Part shown: positions 7,822 through 15,167 of the stretch, piece by piece
How positions within the stretch are numbered: position 1 is the stretch's first letter
Layout of the letters: each line of letters starts with the position of its first letter
Virus record (IMG/VR): IMGVR_UViG_3300015371_000205
Coordinates: 1 to 21,930 of that record
Strand: one strand, 5' to 3'
Length of the DNA: 21,930 nucleotides
Source: a virus
Notes under the pieces: model-generated
Seen by the model: only the letters and a program-made list of their open reading frames with translations
What the model was told of the DNA's origin: nothing
Database searches by the model: none
Position numbers and translations under genes: made by a program

Positions 7822-9427
7822 CTTAGTAGTCCGGGTCATCACGGACACCTCTTCGGCCGCCTCCGGGCTCGGGAGCGCGGAAGGGTCCGTTTCCAAATTC
7901 TCGTCCGGTATCAAACGGGCCGCCGTACCGGCCGCCGCCGCTCTGGCCGCCGTGGGGGCCGCCGCGATATCCGCCGGGAATGCGGCCGCAGAGGACGCCC
8001 AAGCGGCCGCTGTCCTGGCCCAAGGGCTTAGGAATTCCACCGGGGCCACGGAAGACCAAATCGCGGCCACGGAAAGCTATATCGACAAAATGGCCAAAGC
8101 CACGGGCGTGGCCGATGACCAATTGCGGCCAGCCATGGCGGCCCTGGCCCGGGGCTCCGGGGACGTAACCAAAGCCCAAGAGGATTTGGGCGTGGCGCTG
8201 GACGTGGCGGCCACCACCGGCAAAGACGTGGAAACCGTTTCCAACGCCATAGCTAAAGCCTATGGCGGGTCCACCGGGTCCCTAAAGAAGCTTATTCCGA
8301 GCTTGGATGACGCCACCCTGGCCAGCGGCGATATGTCCGCCATTATGGATGAGCTGGCACAGAAAACCGGGGGTGCGGCCGCCGCCGCCGCCGATACGGC
8401 CGCCGGGAAAATGGCGCGAATGAAAGTGTCAATGGATGAGGCCCAAGAGGAGATTGGGTCCGCTCTTTTGCCTCTCATGTCCAAGCTGGCCACCATCCTG
8501 GCCACGGTGGCCGGGGCCGCCCAAGCTCACCCCAAAGTCTTTGTGGCCCTGGCAATCGCTATCGCGGCCGTGGCCACCGCTGTTCTCGTGTTAAACGTGG
8601 CGCTGTCCGTCATGGCGGTGGCGGAGGCTGTCGCGCTCGGGCCCATTCTGCTCATCGTGGCCGCCGTGGTGGCGCTAATTGTCGTGGTGGTGCTCATTGT
8701 TAAGCATTTCGACACGCTAAAAGCGGCCGGGCTGGCGGTGTGGGATGCAATCAAAGAGGGGGCCAGCGCCGTGGCCACTTCCGTCACCAATTCCTTTAAC
8801 AAAGTCAAAACGGCCGTGTCGAATGTCTTTAATTGGATCCGGTCCAATTGGCCCACCATTCTGGCCGTGCTGACCGGGCCCTTTGGGCTGGCGGTCCTGG
8901 CCATTGCCAAGAATTGGGACGCAATTAAAACCGGGGTGGATAACGCTGTTACCCGCATCGGAAACATTATCTCCGGGCTACAGGGTGAGCTAACCAAGCC
9001 CTTTAACGCGGCCAAGAATGCCGTGGGGGACGTGTCCGGGGCGGTTGAAACCATGATCGGTTGGATTCGAAAGATTGTGCCCCCGGCCGCCTTTACTGCC
9101 CCATTCGACGCCGCTAAAACCGCTATCAATCTCGTGATTACGGCGGTCCAGTCCCTGATTAGTTGGCTCGGGAAAATCCACGTCCCGAAGATCCACCTTC
9201 CCCATATCCCTGGCACCTCCCGGGCCGCCGCCCCCGCCACGGTGGCCACCCGGACCGGGGCCGTGGCGGCCCCCACGGTTGCAGGGGTGAGCCGGGGGGC
9301 CGCCACCGGGACCACCGGGGCCGTGGTCATAAATGTCACGGGAGCTTTGGACCCGGAGGCCGTGGCCCGGCAAATCAACCGGATCCTTTCCGGCCATAAC
9401 CGCCGCGTGGGATTGGCCGCCACATGA
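7805..9427 (+). CDS. Tape measure protein
   Basis: Sets tail length and helps eject DNA. The 540-residue protein has a Ser/Gly-rich N-terminus (DTSSAASGLGSAEGSVSKFS), long Ala-rich helices, and two or more hydrophobic spans around residues 240-300 (AIAIAAVATAVLVLNVAL, then PILLIVAAVVALIVVVVLIV). Trp-containing helices such as IRSNWPTILAVLTGPFGLAV repeat further on, and a Thr/Ala-rich C-terminus follows. It starts at GTG 7805 after AAAGAGGTGAAG. At about 0.15 nm per residue the tail would be about 80 nm (inference). The gene overlaps the next by ATGA. Confidence 0.87.
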   Translation: MAATADLVVRVITDTSSAASGLGSAEGSVSKFSSGIKRAAVPAAAALAAVGAAAISAGNAAAEDAQAAAVLAQGLRNSTGATEDQIAATESYIDKMAKATGVADDQLRPAMAALARGSGDVTKAQEDLGVALDVAATTGKDVETVSNAIAKAYGGSTGSLKKLIPSLDDATLASGDMSAIMDELAQKTGGAAAAAADTAAGKMARMKVSMDEAQEEIGSALLPLMSKLATILATVAGAAQAHPKVFVALAIAIAAVATAVLVLNVALSVMAVAEAVALGPILLIVAAVVALIVVVVLIVKHFDTLKAAGLAVWDAIKEGASAVATSVTNSFNKVKTAVSNVFNWIRSNWPTILAVLTGPFGLAVLAIAKNWDAIKTGVDNAVTRIGNIISGLQGELTKPFNAAKNAVGDVSGAVETMIGWIRKIVPPAAFTAPFDAAKTAINLVITAVQSLISWLGKIHVPKIHLPHIPGTSRAAAPATVATRTGAVAAPTVAGVSRGAATGTTGAVVINVTGALDPEAVARQINRILSGHNRRVGLAAT

Positions 9428-10740
9428 TCGGCACCCCGCGAGTCATGCTTTACCCGGACCCCACCACCCTGGCCGGGGCCGTGGACATTACGTGTCTGCT
9501 GGACCGGGCCGAGATTCGGCATGGCCGCTCATCCTCTTCCGGCCAACCGGAGGCATCCACCATCACCATGGATATTTCCGTGGACACGGACCTGGCCGCC
9601 ATGCCAGCCGGGTTGGAAGTGGGCTCCGGTATCCGGGTGTTTGTCACGGTTCCGGCGGGCGAATCCCAACGGTTTTGGGGCCGGGTGACCGATATCAATT
9701 ACGGGTGGGATGACGTAGGGGAGGACACCCCTAACGCGTTGGTGGCCCAAGTGAGCGCGGCCGGGCCGCTGGCCGACTTGGGCCGCCGCGTGGTGGGGGA
9801 CACCCCGTGGCCCCAAGAGCTGGACGGGGCCCGGGTGACCCGGATTTTGACGGCCGCCGGGATTAACCCGGATCCGGTGGTGAATGACCCGGGAACGGTG
9901 CAAATCCTCGCCCGGGACATTGACGCCCAAGCGGCCTTAGACCTGGCCAACACCGTGGCGGATGACTCCATGGGCGTGGTGTGGGAAACCCGGGACGGAC
10001 AGGTTTTGTACGCCGATGCAAGCCACCGCCGGGGAATCGGGGTGACGCTCACTCTGGACGCGTGCGATTTGTTGGTGTCCCCCACGTGGTCCCGGAACAC
10101 TGACGGCCTAGTCAACCTGGCCAGCGTTGGTTACGGGGTGCCACCGGAAGGGGAAGAGCAACCGCGCTATGTGGCCAGCTCCGCCGCATCCCAAACCCGT
10201 TACGGCCGGTACGAATACACCCGGGCCACCCAATTGGCGGACCTGACGGCCGCCACCACCCTGGCCAATATTCTCGTGGCCCGGAACGCCACCCCCGTTT
10301 GGGTGTTCTCCGATTTGCCGGTGGCCGTGGCCGATTTGGACCCGGCGGAAACGTGGTCCTTACTCACGTTGGATATGCATTCCTTACTCATCGTGACCGG
10401 GCTGCCTAGGGCCGGGAACGCCCCCTCATCCGCCTATTTGTGGGTGGAAGGGTGGACCGAACAGCTAGAGGCGGGAATTCATGAGCTGGACCTAGTGATT
10501 TCGGATTATTGCCGGACCGCTCCCCCGCCCCGGTGGGATGACCTACCGGCCGCGTGGACATGGGACACGGTTTCCACTTCCGTGACATGGGACGCGGCCG
10601 CGTGTCTCGGGCCCATTGTCCCGGCCGGGGGCCGGTGGATGGATATTCCCGCATCGCTCCGGTGGGACCAAGTGGCGGCCACGGTCACGTGGGACGGATG
10701 GGCCGTTTTCACATTCGAAGAAATGGAGGTGGCCGCGTAA
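9424..10740 (+). CDS. Minor tail protein with C-terminal tryptophan repeats
   Basis: 438-residue protein straight after the tape measure, where distal tail or baseplate-hub proteins lie. The N-terminal 340 residues are beta-rich with strands such as GSGIRVFVTVPAG and VFVTV/RVTDINYGW, resembling hub-like siphoviral tail proteins. The C-terminus has two 34-residue-spaced repeats of pattern RW-x-D-x-PA-x-x-x-WD-x-V-x-x-x-VTWD, at residues 370-390 and 404-424. Overlaps the next gene by a single base (TAATG). Confidence 0.72.
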   Translation: MIGTPRVMLYPDPTTLAGAVDITCLLDRAEIRHGRSSSSGQPEASTITMDISVDTDLAAMPAGLEVGSGIRVFVTVPAGESQRFWGRVTDINYGWDDVGEDTPNALVAQVSAAGPLADLGRRVVGDTPWPQELDGARVTRILTAAGINPDPVVNDPGTVQILARDIDAQAALDLANTVADDSMGVVWETRDGQVLYADASHRRGIGVTLTLDACDLLVSPTWSRNTDGLVNLASVGYGVPPEGEEQPRYVASSAASQTRYGRYEYTRATQLADLTAATTLANILVARNATPVWVFSDLPVAVADLDPAETWSLLTLDMHSLLIVTGLPRAGNAPSSAYLWVEGWTEQLEAGIHELDLVISDYCRTAPPPRWDDLPAAWTWDTVSTSVTWDAAACLGPIVPAGGRWMDIPASLRWDQVAATVTWDGWAVFTFEEMEVAA

Positions 10741-11096
10741 TGGGGTCCACTACACCGAAATACGGCATTCCGTACCCGCTCGGGACTGACCGGGTAATGG
10801 ATGGTGACAACGCTATGCAATCCCTGGCCCAAAAGGTCGAGGACCTGCTATCCAAGCGATTCCAAGCGGGGGTAATCACGGTCAATCTCAATAACCAAAA
10901 CTACAATTTCGCAACCGTTATTTTCCCCTTTGCGTTCACAAAAGTCCCGCGCGTTACGGTCGGCAGCTCAGCGGGCGATTTCGTCGCTTCCGCGCTAAAT
11001 CCTCAAACCACGGGATTCGACGCGGGGGCATTCCGGCCCGCCGGGCCGATTACCTACACCGTAAATGTCCAATGGATTGCCACCGACCTTTATTGA
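10740..11096 (+). CDS. Tail tip protein with H-type-lectin-like domain
   Basis: 118-residue protein starting at the ATG inside TAATG. The first 40 residues are a helix-rich linker (MQSLAQKVEDLL). From about residue 43 the pattern VITVNLNNQ ... NFATVIFPFAFTKVPRVTVG ... TYTVNVQWIATDLY matches the H-type lectin domain, a sugar-binding fold found in phage tail tips. It probably binds a cell-wall glycan for host recognition. The longer upstream frame is not used. Moderate certainty: motif and position agree, but lectin activity is inferred. Confidence 0.65.
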   Translation: MGSTTPKYGIPYPLGTDRVMDGDNAMQSLAQKVEDLLSKRFQAGVITVNLNNQNYNFATVIFPFAFTKVPRVTVGSSAGDFVASALNPQTTGFDAGAFRPAGPITYTVNVQWIATDLY

Positions 11097-11109
11097 GAGG
11101 GGCCCGGTT

Positions 11110-11394
11110 ATGTATTTCACCCAAGGATTGATTGCCGACGATGCGGATATGCGCGTCCGGGTGGCCCAAGCGGCCGCCCAAGAGGGTGTGACGGATGAGC
11201 ACATTGACCCGGATATTTGGGCCAATGAGTGGAAGCGGGTTTGGGCGTCCGCCCCCGGTTGGTCCGATGCGTGGGAATCGGCCCTGGCCGGGGATAACCC
11301 CCGCCCGGGAGCGGACCCGGCCGTGATTACGGACGGTCAAATCCTCGCCCAAGTCCAAGGAATGAAACCGTTTACCCGCCCAACCATCACCTAG
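11110..11394 (+). CDS. Conserved-looking tail-region protein of unknown function (94 residues)
   Basis: Starts at ATG 11110 after TGAGAGGGG, which also includes the stop of the lectin gene. It is acidic, with a WANEWKRVWASAPGWSDAWESAL stretch rich in Trp (about residues 37-60) and a C-terminal half beginning PGADPAVITDG. No catalytic or metal motif is seen. Genes of this size sit between the tail tip and lysis genes in many actinobacteriophages; the role is unknown. Confidence 0.6.
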   Translation: MYFTQGLIADDADMRVRVAQAAAQEGVTDEHIDPDIWANEWKRVWASAPGWSDAWESALAGDNPRPGADPAVITDGQILAQVQGMKPFTRPTIT

Positions 11395-11405
11395 GGAGAA
11401 ACACC

Positions 11406-11627
11406 ATGACCCACCGGGAAGAGCGAAAGTCCGAAGTGACCGAAACCGAAACCGTGGAAAGTCAGGACCCGGAAGCCACGGCCCCATCGGACCCGGAAGC
11501 CCCGGAGGCTCCCGAGCCCGAGCCCGAGCCCGAGCCCGCACCGGAAGCCCCGGAAGGAAACGAATCGGCCCGAGCTGGCCGGGAGGCATCCTCCGATGGT
11601 GAGGACAGCGGAACAAACGGCGGTTAG
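11406..11627 (+). CDS. Acidic disordered Pro-Glu repeat protein
   Basis: 73-residue protein starting after GGGAGAAACACC. It is rich in Glu, Pro, Ser, Thr and Ala. PEPEPEPEPAPEAPE is encoded by a perfect CCCGAG hexanucleotide run (four copies, 11511-11534). Its charge and lack of hydrophobic residues predict an unfolded chain, perhaps a linker or tail accessory. The last 32 bases overlap the endolysin gene in another frame. No function is recognised. Confidence 0.55.
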   Translation: MTHREERKSEVTETETVESQDPEATAPSDPEAPEAPEPEPEPEPAPEAPEGNESARAGREASSDGEDSGTNGG

Positions 11628-12141
11628 CGCCGAAGCTTCCACCACCTACACCCCGCCGGGGATGTGTCTGCAATGGTCACGGACCCGGGCGGATATCCCG
11701 TCCCTGTTCCCGGACGCGGCCACCGCGTGGAAACACGCCCTAGACCGCCACAAAGGGGACCGGGAGCCCCCGCGCGGGGCCATGGTGTATTGGCTCGGGG
11801 GATCCAAGGGCTATGGCCACATTGCCGTTTCCGTGGGCGGGCTGTTGGTCCGATCCACAGACGTTCCCACCGGCGGGAAAATCGGGACTGTCCCGGTGGC
11901 TTGGTTTGAGCAACATTGGGGCCTTACCTATGGCGGTTGGGCCGATAACGTCAATGACGTACGGATCCCGGGAGTGGGTGCCGAAATGAATGAGGACGAT
12001 TGGGACCGAATGGAAAAGCTCATCCGGTCCGTATGGGACGGGAAAATGACCGTGACCCAACCCGGCACCGGGGAGGACACGCAAAAGGCCCGCCAACAGG
12101 TGTTGCGGGAGCTATGGCAGAAAGTCACTAGGGCCACGTGA
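11596..12141 (+). CDS. Endolysin with CHAP-like cysteine peptidase domain
   Basis: Cleaves peptidoglycan peptide bonds to release progeny. In the 181-residue protein, C24 in GMCLQWSRT, H75 in GYGHIAVSVGG and D89 in VRSTDVP form the expected Cys-His-Asp order of CHAP-type amidase/endopeptidases, with AMVYWLGGSKGYGH as the core. The C-terminal 60 residues are helical and charged (WDRMEKLIRSVW, ARQQVLRELW) and may bind the cell wall. ATG 11596 is chosen after GGGAGG; a GTG follows at 11599. It ends in the TGATG overlap with the next gene. No separate cell-wall-binding repeat is obvious. Confidence 0.78.
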   Translation: MVRTAEQTAVSAEASTTYTPPGMCLQWSRTRADIPSLFPDAATAWKHALDRHKGDREPPRGAMVYWLGGSKGYGHIAVSVGGLLVRSTDVPTGGKIGTVPVAWFEQHWGLTYGGWADNVNDVRIPGVGAEMNEDDWDRMEKLIRSVWDGKMTVTQPGTGEDTQKARQQVLRELWQKVTRAT

Positions 12142-12383
12142 TGGGCGGCCCCGGATCCGGCCGCCGTACCGGCCAGCGTGGACCGGGCGGGCGGTTCGTC
12201 AGCGCCAGCGGACCGCCCCCCTTCCCGGTGGGCCACTCCCGGGTGGAACTAGAACCGGTGCTAGCCCGGGACCTGACCGTGGCCACCCCGGAGTCCCTGG
12301 CCGAAGCGGAAGCCATCCGGGCGGAGCTGGCCGGGAGGACCTGGCAGGGGACCAACCCCTACGCGGATTGGTTACCGGCGTAA
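12141..12383 (+). CDS. Small protein of unknown function after the endolysin
   Basis: 80-residue protein beginning at the ATG inside GTGATGGG, overlapping the endolysin stop. The N-terminus is Gly/Arg-rich (GSGRRTGQRGPGGRF) and the C-terminal half is helical (LAEAEAIRAELAG). No membrane segment, so it is not a holin of usual type. It could bind nucleic acid through the basic start or take part in lysis; no evidence decides. A strong hairpin follows its stop. Confidence 0.55.
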   Translation: MGGPGSGRRTGQRGPGGRFVSASGPPPFPVGHSRVELEPVLARDLTVATPESLAEAEAIRAELAGRTWQGTNPYADWLPA

Positions 12384-12385
12384 AG

Positions 12386-12423
12386 CCCCCGGCCCGGTAC
12401 GTCAGGTTTGCCCGGGCCGGGGG
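12386..12423 (+). terminator. Strong hairpin closing the structural/lysis operon
   Basis: CCCCCGGCCCGG (12386-12397) is a perfect 12-bp inverted repeat of CCGGGCCGGGGG (12412-12423), with a 14-base loop, placed three bases after the preceding stop. No U-run follows, as is common for actinobacterial terminators. The perfect stem is the strongest in this block and marks the end of the late operon. Confidence 0.7.
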
Positions 12424-12428
12424 TCCAC

Positions 12429-12434
12429 TAGCGT
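12429..12434 (+). promoter_or_regulatory. Candidate -10 box for a leaderless transcript
   Basis: TAGCGT fits the actinobacterial TAnnnT -10 pattern and ends six bases before ATG 12441. That spacing would put the transcription start at or next to the start codon, as in leaderless mRNAs common in actinobacteria. A weak TTGCCC (12408-12413) lies 15 bases upstream inside the terminator stem. No Shine-Dalgarno sequence precedes the ATG, which fits. Confidence 0.35.
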
Positions 12435-12440
12435 GGGGCC

Positions 12441-12635
12441 ATGGCGGACGGAACAGACGACTTTGGTACCGGCTATCGGATGGGGTGGGCCCAAGGGGTG
12501 GCGGACACGGGGGCCCGCCTAGTGGCCGTGGTGGCGGCAGAGTTGGGGCATGACAACCCGTTAGTGGACCAAATGGTTACGCGGTTGGGGGCCATAGCTC
12601 CGCCGGAACCGCCCCGGCCCATGGTTGGCGGCTAG
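12441..12635 (+). CDS. Small protein of unknown function (64 residues)
   Basis: Starts at ATG right after a strong hairpin and a possible -10 box. The protein has an acidic N-terminus, a mildly hydrophobic helix GARLVAVVAAELG (about residues 24-36), and a Pro-rich tail. The helix is too short and polar for a sure membrane span. It is followed three bases later by a 24-residue membrane peptide, so the two may act together, possibly in lysis. No family recognised. Confidence 0.5.
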   Translation: MADGTDDFGTGYRMGWAQGVADTGARLVAVVAAELGHDNPLVDQMVTRLGAIAPPEPPRPMVGG

Positions 12636-12637
12636 GC

Positions 12638-12712
12638 GTGTTGGCAGACGCGTGCCTAGTGGCCGCCTGTCTTGGCTTGGTGGTGTTCCTGGCCCTACGC
12701 CGCCGCCGCTAA
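12638..12712 (+). CDS. Very small membrane peptide (24 residues)
   Basis: GTG start followed by a nearly all-hydrophobic stretch, LADACLVAACLGLVVFLAL, and then RRRR at the C-terminus. This gives one transmembrane helix with a strongly positive cytoplasmic tail. It lies two bases after the previous stop. It is the only hydrophobic span near the endolysin, so it is the best holin or lysis-helper candidate, though it is short even for that. No ribosome site is obvious; coupling with the upstream gene is possible. Confidence 0.4.
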   Translation: MLADACLVAACLGLVVFLALRRRR

Positions 12713-12758
12713 CCACGTTTCAGAGTGCACCGATTCGTCGGAATACTCGCAAGCATGG

Positions 12759-12778
12759 TAAGCTTGGCCTACGGCCAA
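12759..12778 (+). promoter_or_regulatory. Candidate promoter with overlapping palindrome
   Basis: TGGTAAGCT contains an extended -10 (TAAGCT, 12759-12764; TAnnnT). The last T begins a perfect palindrome TTGGCC-TAC-GGCCAA (12764-12778). An operator placed over the -10/start region would let a repressor block transcription of the integrase operon that begins downstream. The -35 is poor. The rest of 12713-12818 holds no gene. Confidence 0.35.
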
Positions 12779-12818
12779 AGGGGAACAGCCCCGGGTCATG
12801 AGGTTAGGGAAGCTAGAC

Positions 12819-12989
12819 ATGGAAACCACTTACGTTGCCGATTGCGAGTCTTGCGGGGGGGTCCACCCGGCGGAGTTTTCGCACCTGTCCCAATGGGGCG
12901 GGGCGGAGGGGTTCGCGGTGGTGTGCCCCGTGGACTATCTGACTGACTACTACACCGCCCCCCACGGTGTTCGGGCGGTGGCCCGATGA
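12819..12989 (+). CDS. Small cysteine-containing protein (56 residues)
   Basis: ATG 12819 is chosen over ATG 12798 because AGGGA lies eight bases before it. The protein contains DCESCGG (C-x2-C) and later VVCPVDY, with His residues between, suggesting a small zinc-binding fold. The gene overlaps the next by ATGA and leads into the integrase operon. Function unknown; a regulator of integrase or DNA binding are guesses only. Confidence 0.5.
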   Translation: METTYVADCESCGGVHPAEFSHLSQWGGAEGFAVVCPVDYLTDYYTAPHGVRAVAR

Positions 12990-13168
12990 GCCCCGAGCGT
13001 TACGCCGCCCCGTCATGGGCTTACGGCCGGTTGCTTTGCCGGGAGTGTTCCACGCGGACCCTGGCCGTCATGATCCCCGCCGATGAGCGGGCGGACCATG
13101 ACGCGTGGCATGACGGGGCCACCACCCCGGCCCCCACGCGCGGCCCGCTTTCCCGGCGGCCCTTGTGA
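12986..13168 (+). CDS. Small zinc-finger-like protein (60 residues)
   Basis: Begins within ATGA overlapping the previous stop and overlaps the integrase start by GTGA. It contains LLCRECS (C-x2-C) followed at a spacing of 17 residues by H-x3-H in ADHDAWHDG, a possible C2H2-type zinc site. The rest is Pro/Thr/Arg-rich. Tight coupling to the integrase suggests a helper role, for example a recombination directionality factor, but this is inference. Confidence 0.5.
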   Translation: MSPERYAAPSWAYGRLLCRECSTRTLAVMIPADERADHDAWHDGATTPAPTRGPLSRRPL

Positions 13169-14757
13169 GCACCATCATTAGCCCCGGCCAACCGGCCGGG
13201 GCTTTCGCCCGTTCTGCCGTGGCCAGCTTTGTGAAGCCCACGCGCGGGGCTGTCGTCTCGTATGAGCGGCTGTCCCGTTTCAAAGAAACGGTTGGGTTCC
13301 GGGAAGTGGAATCCACCGTGGGTGAGGACCGTCAAGCGGCGGACGCGGAAGCCCTGGCGTTGGAATGGGACCTAGGCCCCATCGACCGCCACTACCGGGG
13401 TGACCGGTCCGCTTCGGAGTTTCGGACCAAAGAGCGGGAAGCCTTTGACCAACTGCTGGCAGACATAGCCGCCGGGGAAATCCGGGTCCTCATTTGTTGG
13501 GTGTTTGACCGGATCATTCGTGACCCGGAGGACCAAGAGCGGCTGTTTAAGCTCTGCAAGAAACATGGGGTCCGGCTCATCCAATCCGGGACCCGTAAAG
13601 AGCTGGACTGGCATGACCCGGACGCCATTACCCACGCCCGGGTCCAAGGGGCCTTTGCGGCCGGGGAGGTTGCTAAAACGTCTATGCGTGTCCGCCGGGC
13701 CAAGCTGGCCAACGCCCAACGGGGCTTGCCATCGGGCGGCCGCCGCCGCTTCGGTTATGAGCCGGGCTTTACTGCCCCCCGCGAATCGGAGGCCCGTATC
13801 GTCCGGGAGCTTTGTACGCGGTTCCTGGCCGGGGAGTCCCTTTACGCGTTGGCCGCGTGGCTCAACACCCCGGGGCCGGTGGGGCCCACCGGTCCGGGAT
13901 CCCTGCCCATCACCGGAGCCCAAGGCGGGAAGTGGACGGGGCCGAACCTCCGCCACCTGTTGGCCGGGCCTCACCTGGCCGGGCTCCGGGTCCACCAAGG
14001 GGAAGTGATCGGGACGGCCGCGTGGGAACCGATCATCCCGCTAGAGACACACCACCACGTGGTGGCCATGCTGTCCGAACCCACCCGGCGGACCAACGGG
14101 ACCGGGACCAATGCCAAGCGGTGGCTGTTGTCCGGGCTCATGGTGTGCGATGAGTGTTCGGCCCCGGTGCGCGTTGGCCGCCCATCCGCCCGGCGGAAGA
14201 ATCGGAAGGGGGAGTGGGTGGCCCGGCAAACCCGGACCTATTCCTACCGGTGTTCCGCTTCCGACAAACACGCCCAACGGCCCGTGGAACTTGTGGACGC
14301 GCTTGTGGAAACCGCCATGGTTAAGCGGCTGGCCCTGTTCGATCCCGCGCTAGGGATGCTTGTGGATGATGAGGCAACCGAAGAGCTGGCCCGGCTCACC
14401 GAAGCCCGCGCGGCTATGGAGGATGAGCTAAAGGACCTGGCCGAAGAGCTGGCCGCCGGGACGCTCCGGGCTAAGGCGTACGCCACCGGGACAGCCCGCC
14501 TAGAGGACGCCATGGCCGCCACCGACGCGGCTATCAAAGTGGCGGCCGCCGAAGTGGGGCAGTCCTCCCGGATCCTGGCCGGTGCCATCGGGGACGTGGC
14601 CCACGCGGCATGGTTCGGATCCGATGGGGAGCCCGGCTGGACCCTGGCCCGTAAGCGGGCCCTGATTTCGGAGCTGGCGGAAGTCCGGTTGCGGGGTGGC
14701 CGCCGGGGCCGTCACTCGTGGGACCCGGACCGGGACGTGGTGGTGTCGTGGCGATAG
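13165..14757 (+). CDS. int: Large serine integrase (serine recombinase)
   Basis: Catalyses site-specific integration between phage attP and host attB. The 530-residue protein has the resolvase-type catalytic domain, with SYERLS (R35, nucleophile S37) and the DRIIRD motif (R116, R119). The recombinase DNA-binding domain follows, with GLPSGGRRRFGYEPGF near residue 190. A zinc-ribbon-like region then has CDEC near 330 and YRCSASDKH near 370, and a coiled-coil (about 400-475) precedes the C-terminus. Length is usual for this family. The GTG start overlaps the upstream stop. Excision would need a directionality factor not identified with certainty. Confidence 0.92.
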   Translation: MSTIISPGQPAGAFARSAVASFVKPTRGAVVSYERLSRFKETVGFREVESTVGEDRQAADAEALALEWDLGPIDRHYRGDRSASEFRTKEREAFDQLLADIAAGEIRVLICWVFDRIIRDPEDQERLFKLCKKHGVRLIQSGTRKELDWHDPDAITHARVQGAFAAGEVAKTSMRVRRAKLANAQRGLPSGGRRRFGYEPGFTAPRESEARIVRELCTRFLAGESLYALAAWLNTPGPVGPTGPGSLPITGAQGGKWTGPNLRHLLAGPHLAGLRVHQGEVIGTAAWEPIIPLETHHHVVAMLSEPTRRTNGTGTNAKRWLLSGLMVCDECSAPVRVGRPSARRKNRKGEWVARQTRTYSYRCSASDKHAQRPVELVDALVETAMVKRLALFDPALGMLVDDEATEELARLTEARAAMEDELKDLAEELAAGTLRAKAYATGTARLEDAMAATDAAIKVAAAEVGQSSRILAGAIGDVAHAAWFGSDGEPGWTLARKRALISELAEVRLRGGRRGRHSWDPDRDVVVSWR

Positions 14758-14948
14758 AGGAACGCATCTACGGGGCGGAGCTTGGCCACGTAATCCACGT
14801 GGCCGGGCCCTTCCCGGCGGAGGCTGGCGGGCCGTTCCTGTTGGAACTAGTCCTAGACGTGGGTGACCAAGCCCTAGCCATCCGCCTAGATCCAACGGAG
14901 GCCCGGCGGTTGCGCCTAGTCCTCCAAAGGTTTGAGCGAATCGGATAG
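14748..14948 (+). CDS. Small protein downstream of the integrase (66 residues)
   Basis: Overlaps the integrase by ten bases; GTG 14748 is chosen as the last start before the conserved part. The protein has beta-like VIHVAGPF and FLLELVLDVGDQALAIRLD segments, then a helix with EARRLRLVLQRFERIG. The LDPTEARRL pattern recalls small phage proteins with a terminal helix. A directionality factor or unrelated helper is possible; nothing proves it. A strong terminator follows. Confidence 0.5.
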   Translation: MAIEERIYGAELGHVIHVAGPFPAEAGGPFLLELVLDVGDQALAIRLDPTEARRLRLVLQRFERIG

Positions 14949-14955
14949 GCAGACA

Positions 14956-15005
14956 GGAAACCGGCCCCCCATGCGTGATGGGTGGGCCGGTTTCCCGTTT
15001 TCTTT
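14956..15005 (+). terminator. Strong intrinsic terminator after the integrase operon
   Basis: GGAAACCGGCCC (14956-14967) pairs perfectly with GGGCCGGTTTCC (14984-14995). Within it CCCAT (14968-14972) pairs with ATGGG (14978-14982) around a GCGTG loop, with one bulged T. CGTTTTCTTT follows. This is a textbook intrinsic terminator, probably also working on the opposite strand. Confidence 0.88.
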
Positions 15006-15167
15006 GGCCGCCCCCCGGGACCAAAGGGACCACCCGGCCACCGGCTAATGAGCACCGGTGACCGGATGGCTGGACGGATCCGGGCGACACTCCGGCCGGG
15101 TTAGGGAATCGGCGCGCGTGTCGCGCGGGTAACCGCTCGGGCCGGATCCCCGCTCATGGTAGGCCCC
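15006..15167. other. Intergenic region; possible attP locus
   Basis: About 160 bases between the integrase terminator and the next small gene. It holds CACCGG repeats (near 15041 and 15054), a GCGCG-CGTGT-CGCGC inverted repeat near 15112-15127, and no convincing gene. Serine-integrase attP sites commonly lie beside the integrase gene, so this is a reasonable place for it, but no core dinucleotide or attB match can be seen from the phage sequence alone. Confidence 0.3.

Noticed and set aside
8527-9522. Long minus-strand open frame opposite the tape measure gene
   Set aside because: It lies fully antisense to a clear tape-measure gene, has a low-complexity Ala/Thr composition from the opposite codons, no ribosome site, and no neighbours in that direction.
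12713-12818. tRNA gene in the gap before the integrase operon
   Set aside because: No cloverleaf with D and T arms could be drawn; only a short palindrome is present.
12725-12946. Plus-strand frame beginning MHRFVGILASMV
   Set aside because: It overlaps the better-placed Cys-containing gene in another frame and becomes Gly/Arg-rich; the start region lies over the promoter candidate.
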